Origin: Bacteroidota bacterium
Lineage (GTDB): Bacteria > Bacteroidota > Bacteroidia > Flavobacteriales > Flavobacteriaceae
Assembly: GCA_018267095.1 (NCBI GenBank)
Contig: JAFDZC010000011.1
Location: forward strand, 124,001 to 188,000
Reading direction: 5' to 3'
Length of the DNA: 64,000 bases
In this document: in pieces, positions 46,138 to 55,054 of the stretch
How positions within the stretch are numbered: the stretch's first letter is position 1
How the letters are laid out: each line of letters begins with the position of its first letter
Translations under genes and position numbers: made by a program
The notes under the pieces: generated by a model
Told to the model about the DNA's origin: nothing
Seen by the model: the letters and a program-made list of their open reading frames with translations, nothing else
Databases searched by the model: none

Positions 46138-46693
46138 TTCTGAAGTTTCTTTTAAGCAAAGAATAAATCACCGTATCCCAGAATTTGCCTTCGTATAATT
46201 CGTTTTCGAGTATGTGGGCTTCTTTGACAAAACCGTTTTTTATTAAGACTTTTTCAGAGGCATAATTCTCCGGGTCAATCACAGCTTCAACCGAATGCAA
46301 TTGCATCACTTCAAATCCGTATTCCAAAACCGCATCAATCGCTTCAGTGGTAATGCCTTGACCGTTGAATTCAGGTAAAATCATGTAACCGATTTCTGTA
46401 CGGTGATTTTCGGGTTGTAATCGGTAATGCCCAATGATACCAATGAGTTGTGGGTTGTCTTTTAAAGTAATCGCCCAGTTGATGCCTTCATTGCTGTTGA
46501 TTTTATCATCAATCATTTTAAAATGCTCTAAAGCTTCATCCATCGAAGTGACGAGTGGACGAGGAATAAACTTCATCGTTTCAGGGTTACTGCGCAAGGC
46601 GAATATCTGCGGAGCGTCATCAGCAGTCAATCTTCTGAGCAATAAACGCGGAGTTTCTAAAATCGGGAAAGGGCTAAAATTAAAGCTGAGCAT
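46133..46693 (-). CDS. GNAT-family N-acetyltransferase (RimJ-like)
   Basis: 186-residue acetyltransferase resembling RimJ/RimL-type enzymes. LETPRLLLRRLTADDAPQIFALRSNPETMKFIPRP is the usual start, with acetyl-CoA loop PEFNGQGITTEAIDAVLEYGF, and VIDPENYASEKVLIKNGF at the end. The substrate is unknown (small molecule or protein N-terminus). It is convergent with the subtilase gene and divergent from the small 46861 gene. Confidence 0.9.
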   Translation of the reverse strand: MLSFNFSPFPILETPRLLLRRLTADDAPQIFALRSNPETMKFIPRPLVTSMDEALEHFKMIDDKINSNEGINWAITLKDNPQLIGIIGHYRLQPENHRTEIGYMILPEFNGQGITTEAIDAVLEYGFEVMQLHSVEAVIDPENYASEKVLIKNGFVKEAHILENELYEGKFWDTVIYSLLKRNFRK

Positions 46694-46860
46694 AGGTTTG
46701 TTTTTAGTAGTTCAATGTTATGAAAAATTTGTGAAGTAGGGTATATGAAAAAGTGGCTGTTAACGTTATACATCGATAAATCAACAAAAGAGTAGGGTTT
46801 GTATGATTATTTTACTACTTTCACCATCCCTAATCTATTACTAACCAAAAAAATACTGTT

Positions 46861-47142
46861 ATGGCTACTCCATTTGAAAACATTGCAAAAGAGCAAATTC
46901 ACTCGTTGAAATTTCCGCACACAGACGTTCTTGACAATCCTCAAGCCATCAGTCAACGAAAGGTTGATTTGCAACGCGCCTTGGCTCTGGGTAATTTAGA
47001 GCATTCAAAAATCAAGATTTACTTTGAAGACAATCAATCCAAAAAAATGGTCGAAACTACGGTTTGGGCGCTAACGGATGAGCAAGTTGTTCTCAAACAA
47101 GGCGCCGGAATTCCGATTAATAGGATTTATTACGCAGCATAA
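46861..47142 (+). CDS. Small conserved hypothetical protein
   Basis: 93-residue soluble protein of no recognised family. It has no signal peptide or membrane helix. An N-terminal helical part (IAKEQIHSLKFP...VDLQRALALGN) is followed by a compact beta part ending VETTVWALTDEQVVLKQGAGIPINRIYYAA, which looks like a small beta barrel or SH3-like fold. Similar proteins occur, from memory, in other flavobacteria. It has good codon use, a terminator after it (47163-47195) and stands alone between the GNAT gene and the HD gene, so it is probably real and separately expressed. Confidence 0.7.
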   Translation: MATPFENIAKEQIHSLKFPHTDVLDNPQAISQRKVDLQRALALGNLEHSKIKIYFEDNQSKKMVETTVWALTDEQVVLKQGAGIPINRIYYAA

Positions 47143-47162
47143 ATTGTAAAGGTTCACAGAAG

Positions 47163-47195
47163 AAAAACATCGGCATACAAAACCGGTGTTTTTTT
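47163..47195 (+). terminator. Terminator after the small 46861 gene
   Basis: ACATCGG / CCGGTGT stem (one wobble) with a 9-base loop and seven T residues. Confidence 0.75.
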
Positions 47196-47202
47196 ATGCA
47201 GT

Positions 47203-47237
47203 TTTGTCAGCAATTCTGCGGGTAAAGTCTATCTTTG
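47203..47237 (+). promoter_or_regulatory. Predicted promoter of the HD-domain gene
   Basis: TTTG at 47203-47206 and TATCTTTG at 47230-47237, spaced by 23 bases, which is long. The -7 box ends 13 bases before the ATG at 47251. Confidence 0.4.
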
Positions 47238-47250
47238 TGCACCAAATAAA

Positions 47251-48492
47251 ATGAACGTGAGCCAAGTCAATAAACTCAAAATTCTCAACGATCCGATTTA
47301 CGGTTTTATTACCATTCCCAACGCTTTGTTGTACGATTTAATTCAGCATCCGTATTTTCAGCGATTGCGCAGGATTTCACAAATGGGTTTGTCGTACTTG
47401 GTTTATCCGGGCGCGCACCATACGCGTTTTCATCACGCCTTGGGTTGCATGCACATGATGCAAAAGGCTATTGAAGTTTTGCGTTTCAAACAAGTCAATA
47501 TCAGCAAAGAAGAAGAAAATGCCTTACTGATTGCCATTTTGCTGCACGACATTGGACACGGACCGTTCTCACACGCTATGGAACACAGCATTGTAGAAAA
47601 TGTGAGCCATGAACAGCTTTCTTTGCGGTTCATGGATGAACTCAACCGAGAATTTGACGGTCAACTTTCATTAGCGATTCAGGTTTTTAAAGGTGAATAT
47701 CCGCGAAAATTTATGCTTCAGCTGATTTCAAGTCAACTTGATATGGACCGCATGGATTACCTCAAACGCGATAGTTTTTACACCGGTGTGGCCGAAGGAA
47801 ACATCAATTCAGATCGGCTGATTCAAATGCTCAATGTAGTGGATGATGTTTTGGTGATGGAAGAAAAAGGAATCTATTCAATCGAGAAATTTTTGATGGC
47901 TCGAAGACTCATGTATTGGCAAGCTTATTTACACAAGACCAGCTTGGTAGCTGAATTAATTTTGACAAAAATTTTAAAAAGAGCCAAAGAACTTTCGCTC
48001 AAAGGAATTCCACTAAAAGCAAGCGATGCTTTATCTTTTTTTATGTCGCATAAAATTGAACTTGCACATTTTGACACTAAAGTTTTGCAACAATTTGCCG
48101 AGTTAGATGATTTTGATATTGTCAGCGCGCTCAAAGCATGGCAATACCACGATGATTTTATTTTGAGTCAATTATCTCGAATGATTATCCATCGTGATTT
48201 GCTCAAAATTAAGCTCAACAGCGATAAGTTTGAGTTGTCTTTTATTCAAGACTTAACGCATAAATGTATGAGCGAATATAAATTGTCTGCTCAAGACGCT
48301 CAGTATTTTATCTTCAAAGGAAAAATCAAGAATCAAGCATACAACAAGTCTGCTGAGCCGATTCGCATTCTCAAAAAAGACAAAAGCATTGAAGATGTAG
48401 TCGAGGCTTCAGATCAGCTCAATTTAAAAGCCTTGTCAAAACCGGTAACCAAATATTATGTTTGCTACCCGAAACAACTGATCGAAAATTAA
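47251..48492 (+). CDS. HD-domain phosphohydrolase (dGTPase-like)
   Basis: 413-residue metal-dependent phosphohydrolase of the HD superfamily. Metal ligands are in HHTRFHHALG (about 56-65) and in the HD pair H99-D100 of ILLHDIGHGPFSHAMEH. A further conserved part is SSQLDMDRMDYLKRDSFYTGVAEG, which also occurs in SAMHD1-like and dGTPase proteins. The nucleotide substrate has not been shown; loss of dNTP or of a signalling nucleotide are alternatives. It is followed by lpxD after about 97 bases, which contain a TATTTTTG box at 48513-48520. Confidence 0.9.
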   Translation: MNVSQVNKLKILNDPIYGFITIPNALLYDLIQHPYFQRLRRISQMGLSYLVYPGAHHTRFHHALGCMHMMQKAIEVLRFKQVNISKEEENALLIAILLHDIGHGPFSHAMEHSIVENVSHEQLSLRFMDELNREFDGQLSLAIQVFKGEYPRKFMLQLISSQLDMDRMDYLKRDSFYTGVAEGNINSDRLIQMLNVVDDVLVMEEKGIYSIEKFLMARRLMYWQAYLHKTSLVAELILTKILKRAKELSLKGIPLKASDALSFFMSHKIELAHFDTKVLQQFAELDDFDIVSALKAWQYHDDFILSQLSRMIIHRDLLKIKLNSDKFELSFIQDLTHKCMSEYKLSAQDAQYFIFKGKIKNQAYNKSAEPIRILKKDKSIEDVVEASDQLNLKALSKPVTKYYVCYPKQLIEN

Positions 48493-48512
48493 CAACCAAA
48501 AGCGATTTTTTA

Positions 48513-48520
48513 TATTTTTG
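48513..48520 (+). promoter_or_regulatory. Predicted -7 box of the lpx operon
   Basis: TATTTTTG (TAnnTTTG) lies 69 bases before the lpxD ATG. No clear -33 TTG is at the expected distance, so support is weak. Confidence 0.35.
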
Positions 48521-48589
48521 TCCGTTTATAAGCAAACGCTTTTGATAAAAAACAAAATCTGAACTAAGGGCACACGCAGAACACCGCAG

Positions 48590-49612
48590 ATGAAATTTAC
48601 AGCAGAGCAAATAGCAGGCATCCTCGAGGGTGAAGTAGTAGGAAATCCTCATGCCGAAGTATCTACCTTATCCAAAATTGAAGAAGGCACCGAAGGTTCA
48701 CTGACTTTCCTGGCCAATCCAAAATACGAATCCTATATTTACAACACGCAAGCGACCATCACCATTGTCAATCAGACTTTTGTGCCTGAATCTCCGCTAT
48801 CAACAACCATGATTAAAGTGGCTGATGCCTATTTGGCTTTTACTAAATTGCTCACTTATTATGACCAAGCCATGAAAGCCAGTAAAGTTGGCATCGAAGA
48901 ACAAACAGTCATATCAAAATCGGCAACCCACGGAGAGAACTTATATTTGGGCAGTTTTAGTTATGTAGGGGAAAATGTCAGTCTTGGCGATAATGTCAAA
49001 ATTTACCCAAATTCATACATTGGCGACAACGTAAAAATTGGTCACAACGTTACGGTTTTTGCCGGCGCTAAAATCTATTCCGATACGGTTATCGGGAACA
49101 ATTGTGTGATTCATTCCGGAGCTATTATTGGGGCTGATGGATTTGGGTTTGCCCCGAATGCTGAAGGCACCTATACCAAAGTTCCACAAATTGGCAATGT
49201 TATTCTTGAAGAAGATGTTGAAATTGGTGCCTCAACTACTATAGATCGCGCGACCATGGGATCAACCATAATTCGAAAAGGTGTAAAACTTGACAATCAA
49301 ATACAAATTGCACACAATGTTGAAATAGGCGAAAACACCGTTATTGCAGCGCAAACAGGTGTAGCGGGTTCTACCAAAATAGGTAAAAATTGCATTATTG
49401 GCGGACAAGTTGGTTTTGCCGGACATTTAACCATTGGCAACAATGTGCGTATTCAAGCGCAATCAGGCATCGGAAAAAACATCAAAGACAATGAGATTTT
49501 GCAAGGCAGTCCGGCCTTTAATTACGGAGATTACAACAAATCATATGTTCATTTCCGCAATTTGCCCAAAATTGTCAGCGAACTCAACGAACTCATCAAG
49601 AAAGAAAAATAA
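48590..49612 (+). CDS. lpxD: UDP-3-O-acylglucosamine N-acyltransferase
   Basis: Left-handed beta-helix acyltransferase adding the N-linked 3-hydroxyacyl chain in lipid A synthesis. The N-terminal uridine-binding domain (about 1-105) includes [12 protein letters not shown], followed by many hexapeptide repeats (about 107-315). The catalytic-type His is in the [22 protein letters not shown] stretch. The C-terminal helix begins near NLPKIVSEL. 340 residues is normal. It is the first gene of the lpxD-lpxC/fabZ-lpxA-efp-lpxD2 run. Confidence 0.95.
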   Translation: MKFTAEQIAGILEGEVVGNPHAEVSTLSKIEEGTEGSLTFLANPKYESYIYNTQATITIVNQTFVPESPLSTTMIKVADAYLAFTKLLTYYDQAMKASKVGIEEQTVISKSATHGENLYLGSFSYVGENVSLGDNVKIYPNSYIGDNVKIGHNVTVFAGAKIYSDTVIGNNCVIHSGAIIGADGFGFAPNAEGTYTKVPQIGNVILEEDVEIGASTTIDRATMGSTIIRKGVKLDNQIQIAHNVEIGENTVIAAQTGVAGSTKIGKNCIIGGQVGFAGHLTIGNNVRIQAQSGIGKNIKDNEILQGSPAFNYGDYNKSYVHFRNLPKIVSELNELIKKEK

Positions 49613-49630
49613 ATAATTAAACAAAATACA

Positions 49631-51019
49631 ATGGTTAAACAAAAGACCATCCAAAATGAAGTTTTTCTGGTAGGCGTAGGCTTACACACCGGAAAAGAAG
49701 TAAAAATGACATTCAAACCGGCGCCTGAAAACAACGGTTACACATTTGTTCGTGTGGATTTAGAAGGTTCACCCATTATTGAGGCCGATGCCAATTATGT
49801 GGTGAATACACAACGCGGAACCAACCTTGAGAAATTAGGAGTTAAAATTCAAACCTCTGAGCATGTTTTGGCAGCCTTTGTGGGTTGTGATGTTGACAAT
49901 GTAATCATAGAACTCGATGCTTCAGAACCGCCGATTATGGATGGTTCTTCAAAATTCTTTGTTGAAGCTATTGAAAAAGCCGGTATTGTTGAACAAGAGG
50001 CCGAGCGCAAAGTTTATGTGGTGAAAGAAATCATTTCATATCTTGACGAAAGCACCGGAAGCGAGATTCTCGTGATGCCAAGCGATGACTACCAAGTAAC
50101 CACGATGGTTGACTTTGGTACTAAAGTTCTGGGCACGCAAAACGCGACACTCAAAACCATGAGTGATTTCAAAACTGAAATTGCCGATGCCAGAACCTTT
50201 AGCTTTTTGCATGAACTTGAAACTTTACTAGATGGCGGTCTGATCAAAGGTGGCGATTTGAACAACGCCATTGTTTATGTCGATAAAGAGATTTCCGAAA
50301 AAACCATGAACAACCTCAAAAAGGCTTTTGGTAAAGAAGAAATCGCGGTAAAACCCAACGGAATTCTCGACAATTTGACTTTGCATTATCCTAATGAAGC
50401 AGCTCGACACAAATTACTCGATGTGATTGGTGATTTAGCTTTAATTGGTACGCGCATTCAAGGAAAAGTAATCGCCAACAAACCGGGGCATTTTGTCAAT
50501 ACGCAGTTTGCTAAAAAACTTTCTAAAATCATTAAAATAGAGCAACGCAATCAGGTTCCGACTTATGATTTGAACAAAGAACCGCTCATGGACATCCATG
50601 AAATCATGCGCTTGCTTCCGCATAGACCTCCGTTTTTGTTTGTTGATCGCATCATTGAAATGTCTGATTCACACGTGGTCGGAATGAAAAATGTCACGAT
50701 GAATGAAACCTTTTTCGTCGGTCACTTTCCGGGCGCACCGGTCATGCCGGGTGTGATTATCGTTGAAGCCATGGCTCAAACCGGCGGAATCTTGATTTTG
50801 AGTTCGGTTCCGGATCCTGAAAACTATTTGACTTTCTTTATGAAAATTGACAATGTCAAATTCAAACAAAAAGTATTACCGGGCGACACGCTTATCTTTA
50901 AATGCGATTTGATCAGTCCGATTCGTCGCGGTATTTGCCACATGCAAGCCAATGCTTATGCCAACGGAAAATTGGTAGCCGAAGCTGAATTGATGGCCCA
51001 AATTTCAAAAAAACAATAA
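49631..51019 (+). CDS. lpxC/fabZ: LpxC deacetylase fused to FabZ dehydratase
   Basis: Bifunctional 462-residue enzyme usual in Bacteroidota. The N-terminal LpxC domain (1-~305) removes acetate from UDP-3-O-acyl-GlcNAc (zinc ligands include H78 in TSEHVLAAF and the His/Asp of the KLLDVIGDLALIG segment). The C-terminal FabZ domain (~319-462) is the 3-hydroxyacyl-ACP dehydratase with LPHRPPFLFVDRI, catalytic HFPGAPVMPGV and EAMAQTGG. The fusion ties lipid A commitment to fatty-acid supply in a single chain. It ends one base before lpxA starts. Confidence 0.97.
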   Translation: MVKQKTIQNEVFLVGVGLHTGKEVKMTFKPAPENNGYTFVRVDLEGSPIIEADANYVVNTQRGTNLEKLGVKIQTSEHVLAAFVGCDVDNVIIELDASEPPIMDGSSKFFVEAIEKAGIVEQEAERKVYVVKEIISYLDESTGSEILVMPSDDYQVTTMVDFGTKVLGTQNATLKTMSDFKTEIADARTFSFLHELETLLDGGLIKGGDLNNAIVYVDKEISEKTMNNLKKAFGKEEIAVKPNGILDNLTLHYPNEAARHKLLDVIGDLALIGTRIQGKVIANKPGHFVNTQFAKKLSKIIKIEQRNQVPTYDLNKEPLMDIHEIMRLLPHRPPFLFVDRIIEMSDSHVVGMKNVTMNETFFVGHFPGAPVMPGVIIVEAMAQTGGILILSSVPDPENYLTFFMKIDNVKFKQKVLPGDTLIFKCDLISPIRRGICHMQANAYANGKLVAEAELMAQISKKQ

Positions 51020-51020
51020 A

Positions 51021-51806
51021 ATGAATCAACCATTAGCATACGTACATCCGGGCGCGAAGATTGCCAAAAACGTCGTCATTGAACCGTTTACAACCATCCA
51101 CAACAATGTAGTGATTGGCGAAGGAACTTGGATTGGTTCCAACGTGACCATCATGGAAGGCGCGCGCATCGGGAAAAATTGCAACATCTTTCCGGGTGCA
51201 GTAATTTCGGCTGTTCCGCAAGATTTGAAATTTGGTGGAGAAGATTCTTTGGCAGTCATTGGCGATAATTGTACCATTCGCGAATTCGTGACCATCAACC
51301 GCGGAACGGTTGCTTCGGGCAAAACTGTCATCGGAAACAACTGCCTGATTATGGCTACGGCGCATATTGCCCACGATTGTGAAATTGGTGACAACGCCAT
51401 CATCGTTAACGGAGTGGCCTTGGCCGGACACGTCATCATCGGAAATCATGCGGTGATTGGCGGATTGGCTGCGGTTCATCAGTTTATTCACATTGGTGAT
51501 CACGCCATGATTTCAGGTGGTTCACTGGTTCGTAAAGACGTTCCACCGTTTACCAAAGCTGCGAAAGAACCGCTTTCATACGTAGGAATCAATTCAGTTG
51601 GGTTGCGCAGACGCGGATTCAGCACGGAAAAAATTCGTGAGATTCAAGATATTTACCGAATTCTCTACCAAAAGAATTACAATACTTCTCAAGCTTTGAG
51701 CATTATTGAAGCCGAAATGGAAGCCACACCGGAACGCGATGAAATTCTCGATTTTATCCGAAATTCATCCCGCGGTATCATGAAAGGTTATACCGGCAGC
51801 ATTTAA
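51021..51806 (+). CDS. lpxA: UDP-N-acetylglucosamine O-acyltransferase
   Basis: First enzyme of lipid A synthesis, adding a 3-hydroxyacyl chain to UDP-GlcNAc from acyl-ACP. Hexapeptide beta-helix (about 5-185) with catalytic-type His in MATAHIAHDCEIGDN, GGLAAVHQFIHIG, and a C-terminal helical domain (GINSVGLRRRGFSTEKIREIQDIYRIL). 261 residues is standard. It lies one base after lpxC/fabZ and 39 bases before efp. Confidence 0.96.
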   Translation: MNQPLAYVHPGAKIAKNVVIEPFTTIHNNVVIGEGTWIGSNVTIMEGARIGKNCNIFPGAVISAVPQDLKFGGEDSLAVIGDNCTIREFVTINRGTVASGKTVIGNNCLIMATAHIAHDCEIGDNAIIVNGVALAGHVIIGNHAVIGGLAAVHQFIHIGDHAMISGGSLVRKDVPPFTKAAKEPLSYVGINSVGLRRRGFSTEKIREIQDIYRILYQKNYNTSQALSIIEAEMEATPERDEILDFIRNSSRGIMKGYTGSI

Positions 51807-51845
51807 AAATCAAATCAACAATAATCAAATACAATAAATATTAAA

Positions 51846-52409
51846 ATGGCATCTACATCAGATATTAAAAACGGATTGTGCATCAAGTTCAACCACGACA
51901 TTTACAAAATCATTGAATTTCTTCATGTAAAACCCGGAAAAGGACCAGCTTTCGTAAGAACTAAATTAAAAAGTGTAACCAACGGAAAAGTGATTGATAA
52001 CACTTTTTCAGCCGGACATAAAATTGAAGAGATTCGCGTTGAAACACACAAATTCCAATTTCTGTATGCTGAAGGCGAAGAATTTCACTTCATGAACGCT
52101 GAAACTTTTGAGCAAATTTCTTTAAACAAAAATGCTTTGGATGCGCCGGAATTCTTAAAAGAAGGCGATAATGTTTTGGTACAAATCAACACCGAAACTG
52201 ATTTGCCTTTGTCTGTTGATATGCCGGCTTCAGTGGTGCTTGAAGTAACTTATGCAGAACCGGGTGTCAAAGGAAACACCGCTACCAATGCTACCAAACA
52301 AGCTACCGTTGAAACCGGAGCTACGGTAAACGTTCCTTTGTTTATCAACGAAGGCGACAAAATCAAAATTGAAACTTCGACCGGAAACTATATTGAGCGC
52401 GTAAAATAA
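51846..52409 (+). CDS. efp: Translation elongation factor P
   Basis: EF-P relieves ribosome stalling at polyproline. The 187-residue product has three beta-barrel domains. The tip loop is HVKPGKGPAFVR, with K32 at the position that is modified by EpmA/EpmB in some bacteria; no modification gene is visible here. The TAxN-type end of domain III is FINEGDKIKIETSTGNYIERVK. It is inserted between lpxA and the second LpxD-like gene and is 1 base from the latter, so it probably shares their transcript. Confidence 0.97.
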   Translation: MASTSDIKNGLCIKFNHDIYKIIEFLHVKPGKGPAFVRTKLKSVTNGKVIDNTFSAGHKIEEIRVETHKFQFLYAEGEEFHFMNAETFEQISLNKNALDAPEFLKEGDNVLVQINTETDLPLSVDMPASVVLEVTYAEPGVKGNTATNATKQATVETGATVNVPLFINEGDKIKIETSTGNYIERVK

Positions 52410-52410
52410 T

Positions 52411-53343
52411 ATGAAGTTTCCAAAGGTTCATTCACTCGAACAAATTGCTTCTTTGATTGGCTGCGAATTCGTGGGCGATGCAAACTTTGCTGTGCATGGT
52501 ATGAATGAAATCCATGTGGTTGAGCCGGGCGATATTGTGTTTGTCGATCATCCGAAATACTACGACAAAGCCTTGCAATCTGCTGCGACGATTGTTTTGA
52601 TCAACAAAAAAGTGGATTGCCCGGAAGGAAAAGCGCTTTTAATTTCTGACGATCCGTTTCGAGATTTCAACAAGCTAACCAAACATTTCAGACCTTTTAC
52701 CCCGAGTTCAGCCAGTATTTCTGAAACTGCACAAATTGGCGAAGGAACCGTCATACAACCCAACGTTTTTATCGGAAATCATGTGGTGATTGGCAAAAAC
52801 TGTCAGATTCATGCCAATGTGGTGATTTACGATCATACCGTTATTGGCGACGATGTGATGATTCATGCCGGAACTGTTTTGGGTGCGGATGCTTTTTATT
52901 ACAAAAAACGACCGGATGGTTTTGATCAATTGCTTTCGGGTGGGCGTGTAGTGATTGAAGATAGAGTGGGGATTGGCGCTTTGTGTACGATTGATCGAGG
53001 CGTTACCGGTGATACGACCATTGGAGCAGGAAGCAAACTCGACAACCAAGTTCATGTGGGGCACGATACCGTAATTGGTAAAAAATGTTTGATTGCCTCA
53101 CAAACCGGAATTGCTGGTTGTGTTGTCATTGAAGATGAAGTAACCATGTGGGGACAAGTCGGAACCACCAGCGGAATCACCATTGGCAGCAAAGCAGTTA
53201 TTATGGGACAAACCGGTGTAACCAAATCCGTCGAAGGCGGAAAATCATATTTCGGAACTCCGATTGAAGAATCGCGTGAAAAACTCAAACAATTGGCCAA
53301 CGTCAAGAAAATACCAGACATTCTCAATCAATTAAAATCATAA
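52411..53343 (+). CDS. LpxD-like acyltransferase (second copy)
   Basis: 310-residue left-handed beta-helix protein, diverged from lpxD at 48590 but with the same plan: an N-terminal domain with FPKVHSLEQIASLIGCEFVGDANFAVHGMNEIHVVEPGDIVFV, hexapeptide repeats from about 100, the HVGHDTVIGKKCLIASQTGIAGC stretch with a His at the LpxD catalytic position, and C-terminal LKQLANVKKI. It may be a second N-acyltransferase or a sugar-modifying relative. It is 1 base after efp and 2 bases before the NTF2-like gene. Confidence 0.88.
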   Translation: MKFPKVHSLEQIASLIGCEFVGDANFAVHGMNEIHVVEPGDIVFVDHPKYYDKALQSAATIVLINKKVDCPEGKALLISDDPFRDFNKLTKHFRPFTPSSASISETAQIGEGTVIQPNVFIGNHVVIGKNCQIHANVVIYDHTVIGDDVMIHAGTVLGADAFYYKKRPDGFDQLLSGGRVVIEDRVGIGALCTIDRGVTGDTTIGAGSKLDNQVHVGHDTVIGKKCLIASQTGIAGCVVIEDEVTMWGQVGTTSGITIGSKAVIMGQTGVTKSVEGGKSYFGTPIEESREKLKQLANVKKIPDILNQLKS

Positions 53344-53345
53344 CG

Positions 53346-53705
53346 ATGTCTAAAAAACTGATACAAGATTTTTACAAATCAGATGCGCTTATCAATCCGG
53401 AAATCATGGATCAATTTCTGCATTCGGATATACTTTTAGATTGGAACAGCAGCACCGGTTTTAAGCAACTCAATCGCGAGCAACTTTTAGCCCTTACCGC
53501 TGAACTGAGTAAAGCATATGTGCGTTCAAAAGCCAGAATCAGTCACATTGTTAAAGAGGGAAATTTGGTATCCGTGCGCTATACACACTGTATTAAAACA
53601 ATTGAAAATCCACGTGAAGAAATGGTTTTAGCGCATTTTATGGTAATTTGGGAAATCAAAGATGACAAGCTTTACCGCGGTTTTCAAATCAGTCAATTAC
53701 CCTAA
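53346..53705 (+). CDS. NTF2-like (SnoaL-type) protein
   Basis: 119-residue protein with the small cone-like NTF2/SnoaL fold (helices LIQDFYKSDALINPEIMDQFL then beta strands LVSVRYTHCIKTI, MVLAHFMVIWEIKDDKLYRGFQISQL). Such proteins are enzymes or binding scaffolds; no catalytic residue can be named. It starts 2 bases after the LpxD-like gene and is probably the last gene of the lpx run. A possible -7 box of sucD (TACATTTG, 53747-53754) follows. Confidence 0.8.
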   Translation: MSKKLIQDFYKSDALINPEIMDQFLHSDILLDWNSSTGFKQLNREQLLALTAELSKAYVRSKARISHIVKEGNLVSVRYTHCIKTIENPREEMVLAHFMVIWEIKDDKLYRGFQISQLP

Positions 53706-53789
53706 ATAATTTTCAAATTATTCAAAAAAACAACTACTAAAAAACATACATTTGCATAGCAAAATTTAAAACAACCAAAAAAATACATC

Positions 53790-54662
53790 ATGAGCGTTTT
53801 AGTCAATAAAAATTCAAAAATAATCGTACAAGGTTTTACAGGAAGCGAAGGAACTTTTCACGCTTCACAAATGATTGAATACGGAACCAATGTAGTAGGT
53901 GGGGTGACTCCGGGCAAAGGAGGAACGATGCACTTAGACCGTCCGGTATTCAACACCGTAAAAGATGCCGTGGATCAAGCAGGTGCGGATACTTCGATTA
54001 TTTTTGTTCCGCCGGCCTTCGCTGCGGATGCTATCATGGAAGCTGCAGATGCAGGAATCAAAGTAATCATTACCATTACTGAGGGTATTCCGGTGGCTGA
54101 TATGGTAAAAGCCAATGACTACATCAAAAAACGCAACTGTGTATTGATTGGGCCGAACTGTCCGGGTGTAATCACACCTGAAGAAGCCAAAGTTGGTATT
54201 ATGCCGGGTTTTGTTTTCAAAAAAGGAAATGTCGGAATTGTTTCAAAATCAGGAACCTTAACTTATGAAGCGGCTGATCAAGTCGTAAAACAAGGAATGG
54301 GCATCACTACGGCTATTGGAATTGGCGGAGATCCAATCATTGGAACAACCACTAAAATGGCCGTTGAAATGCTCATGAATGATCCAGAAACCCACTGCAT
54401 CATCATGATTGGTGAAATTGGCGGACAGCTTGAAGCAGATGCTGCTCGTTGGATCAAAGCTGATGGAAACCGCAAACCAGTCGTTGGTTTTATTGCCGGT
54501 GAAACCGCTCCAAAAGGAAGAACCATGGGACACGCCGGTGCGATTGTAGGCGGTTCTGATGATACAGCTGAAGCAAAAAAACGCATCATGCGCGAATGCG
54601 GAATCAATGTAGTAGATTCTCCGGCTGAAATCGGCAAGAAAGTAAAAGAAATCATGGGATAA
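53790..54662 (+). CDS. sucD: Succinyl-CoA synthetase alpha subunit
   Basis: Alpha subunit of succinyl-CoA ligase in the TCA cycle. The CoA-binding Rossmann domain begins MSVLVNKNSKIIVQGFTGSEGTFHASQMI. The phospho-His is in the C-terminal GRTMGHAGAIVGG motif. The 290-residue length is normal. The beta subunit sucC is not next to it, so it must be elsewhere. It has a terminator at 54684-54712. Confidence 0.96.
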   Translation: MSVLVNKNSKIIVQGFTGSEGTFHASQMIEYGTNVVGGVTPGKGGTMHLDRPVFNTVKDAVDQAGADTSIIFVPPAFAADAIMEAADAGIKVIITITEGIPVADMVKANDYIKKRNCVLIGPNCPGVITPEEAKVGIMPGFVFKKGNVGIVSKSGTLTYEAADQVVKQGMGITTAIGIGGDPIIGTTTKMAVEMLMNDPETHCIIMIGEIGGQLEADAARWIKADGNRKPVVGFIAGETAPKGRTMGHAGAIVGGSDDTAEAKKRIMRECGINVVDSPAEIGKKVKEIMG

Positions 54663-54683
54663 TTTCTCTTGAAAATAACAACA

Positions 54684-54712
54684 AAGCCTCGCAGAAATGT
54701 GGGGCTTTTTTA
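54684..54712 (+). terminator. Terminator after sucD
   Basis: AAGCCTCGCA / TGTGGGGCTT stem with a GAAA loop and five or more T residues. Confidence 0.78.
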
Positions 54713-54782
54713 TTTAATATAGTTTCAAGAAAATATCTTAATAAAGTTGTTGACTATTTTCAAAAAATAGATTCGCAGAGAG

Positions 54783-54813
54783 TTGGTCACAAAAAATAAT
54801 AAAGTTACATTTG
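54783..54813 (+). promoter_or_regulatory. Predicted promoter of the small membrane protein gene
   Basis: TTG at 54783-54785, 20 bases, then TACATTTG at 54806-54813 (exact TAnnTTTG). Transcription would begin about 20 bases before the ATG at 54839. Confidence 0.5.
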
Positions 54814-54838
54814 CTCATAATTCAATAATTCCGGAAAC

Positions 54839-55003
54839 ATGTTTGAATTTTCACAGTATTTAGGCTTTTTGCTTTTCTTGACTGTACTTACCATTGGCTT
54901 TTGGTTGATGATCTTTTTGATCGGATTCGTTCAGTACTGGGTAGGCGGTGCTCTTTATGAAAGATATAAAGCAAAAAAAGCAGAAAAAGCCGCGGCAGAA
55001 TAA
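54839..55003 (+). CDS. Small 54-residue membrane protein
   Basis: Short ORF: ATG at 54839, TAA at 55001. It encodes a hydrophobic N-terminal helix pair or one long helix (FSQYLGFLLFLTVLTIGFWL, then MIFLIGFVQYWV) and a charged tail (YERYKAKKAEKAAAE). Evidence that it is real: its own promoter box, a normal codon pattern, and a terminator at 55025-55054. The family is unknown to me. It is convergent with the receptor-like gene on the other strand. Confidence 0.7.
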   Translation: MFEFSQYLGFLLFLTVLTIGFWLMIFLIGFVQYWVGGALYERYKAKKAEKAAAE

Positions 55004-55024
55004 AGAAATTATTTTGACGAAAAT

Positions 55025-55054
55025 AAAAAAGGAACTCGTTTGAGTTCCTTTTTT
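55025..55054. terminator. Bidirectional terminator
   Basis: AAAAAAGGAACTC / GAGTTCCTTTTTT hairpin with a GTTT loop, A-run on the left and T-run on the right. It serves both the small membrane protein and the convergent receptor-like gene. Confidence 0.87.

Noticed and set aside
51026..51503. Long minus-strand frames opposite lpxA
   Set aside because: The repeated Asn/His or Met/Ser-rich products reflect the reverse of hexapeptide codons and are not genes.
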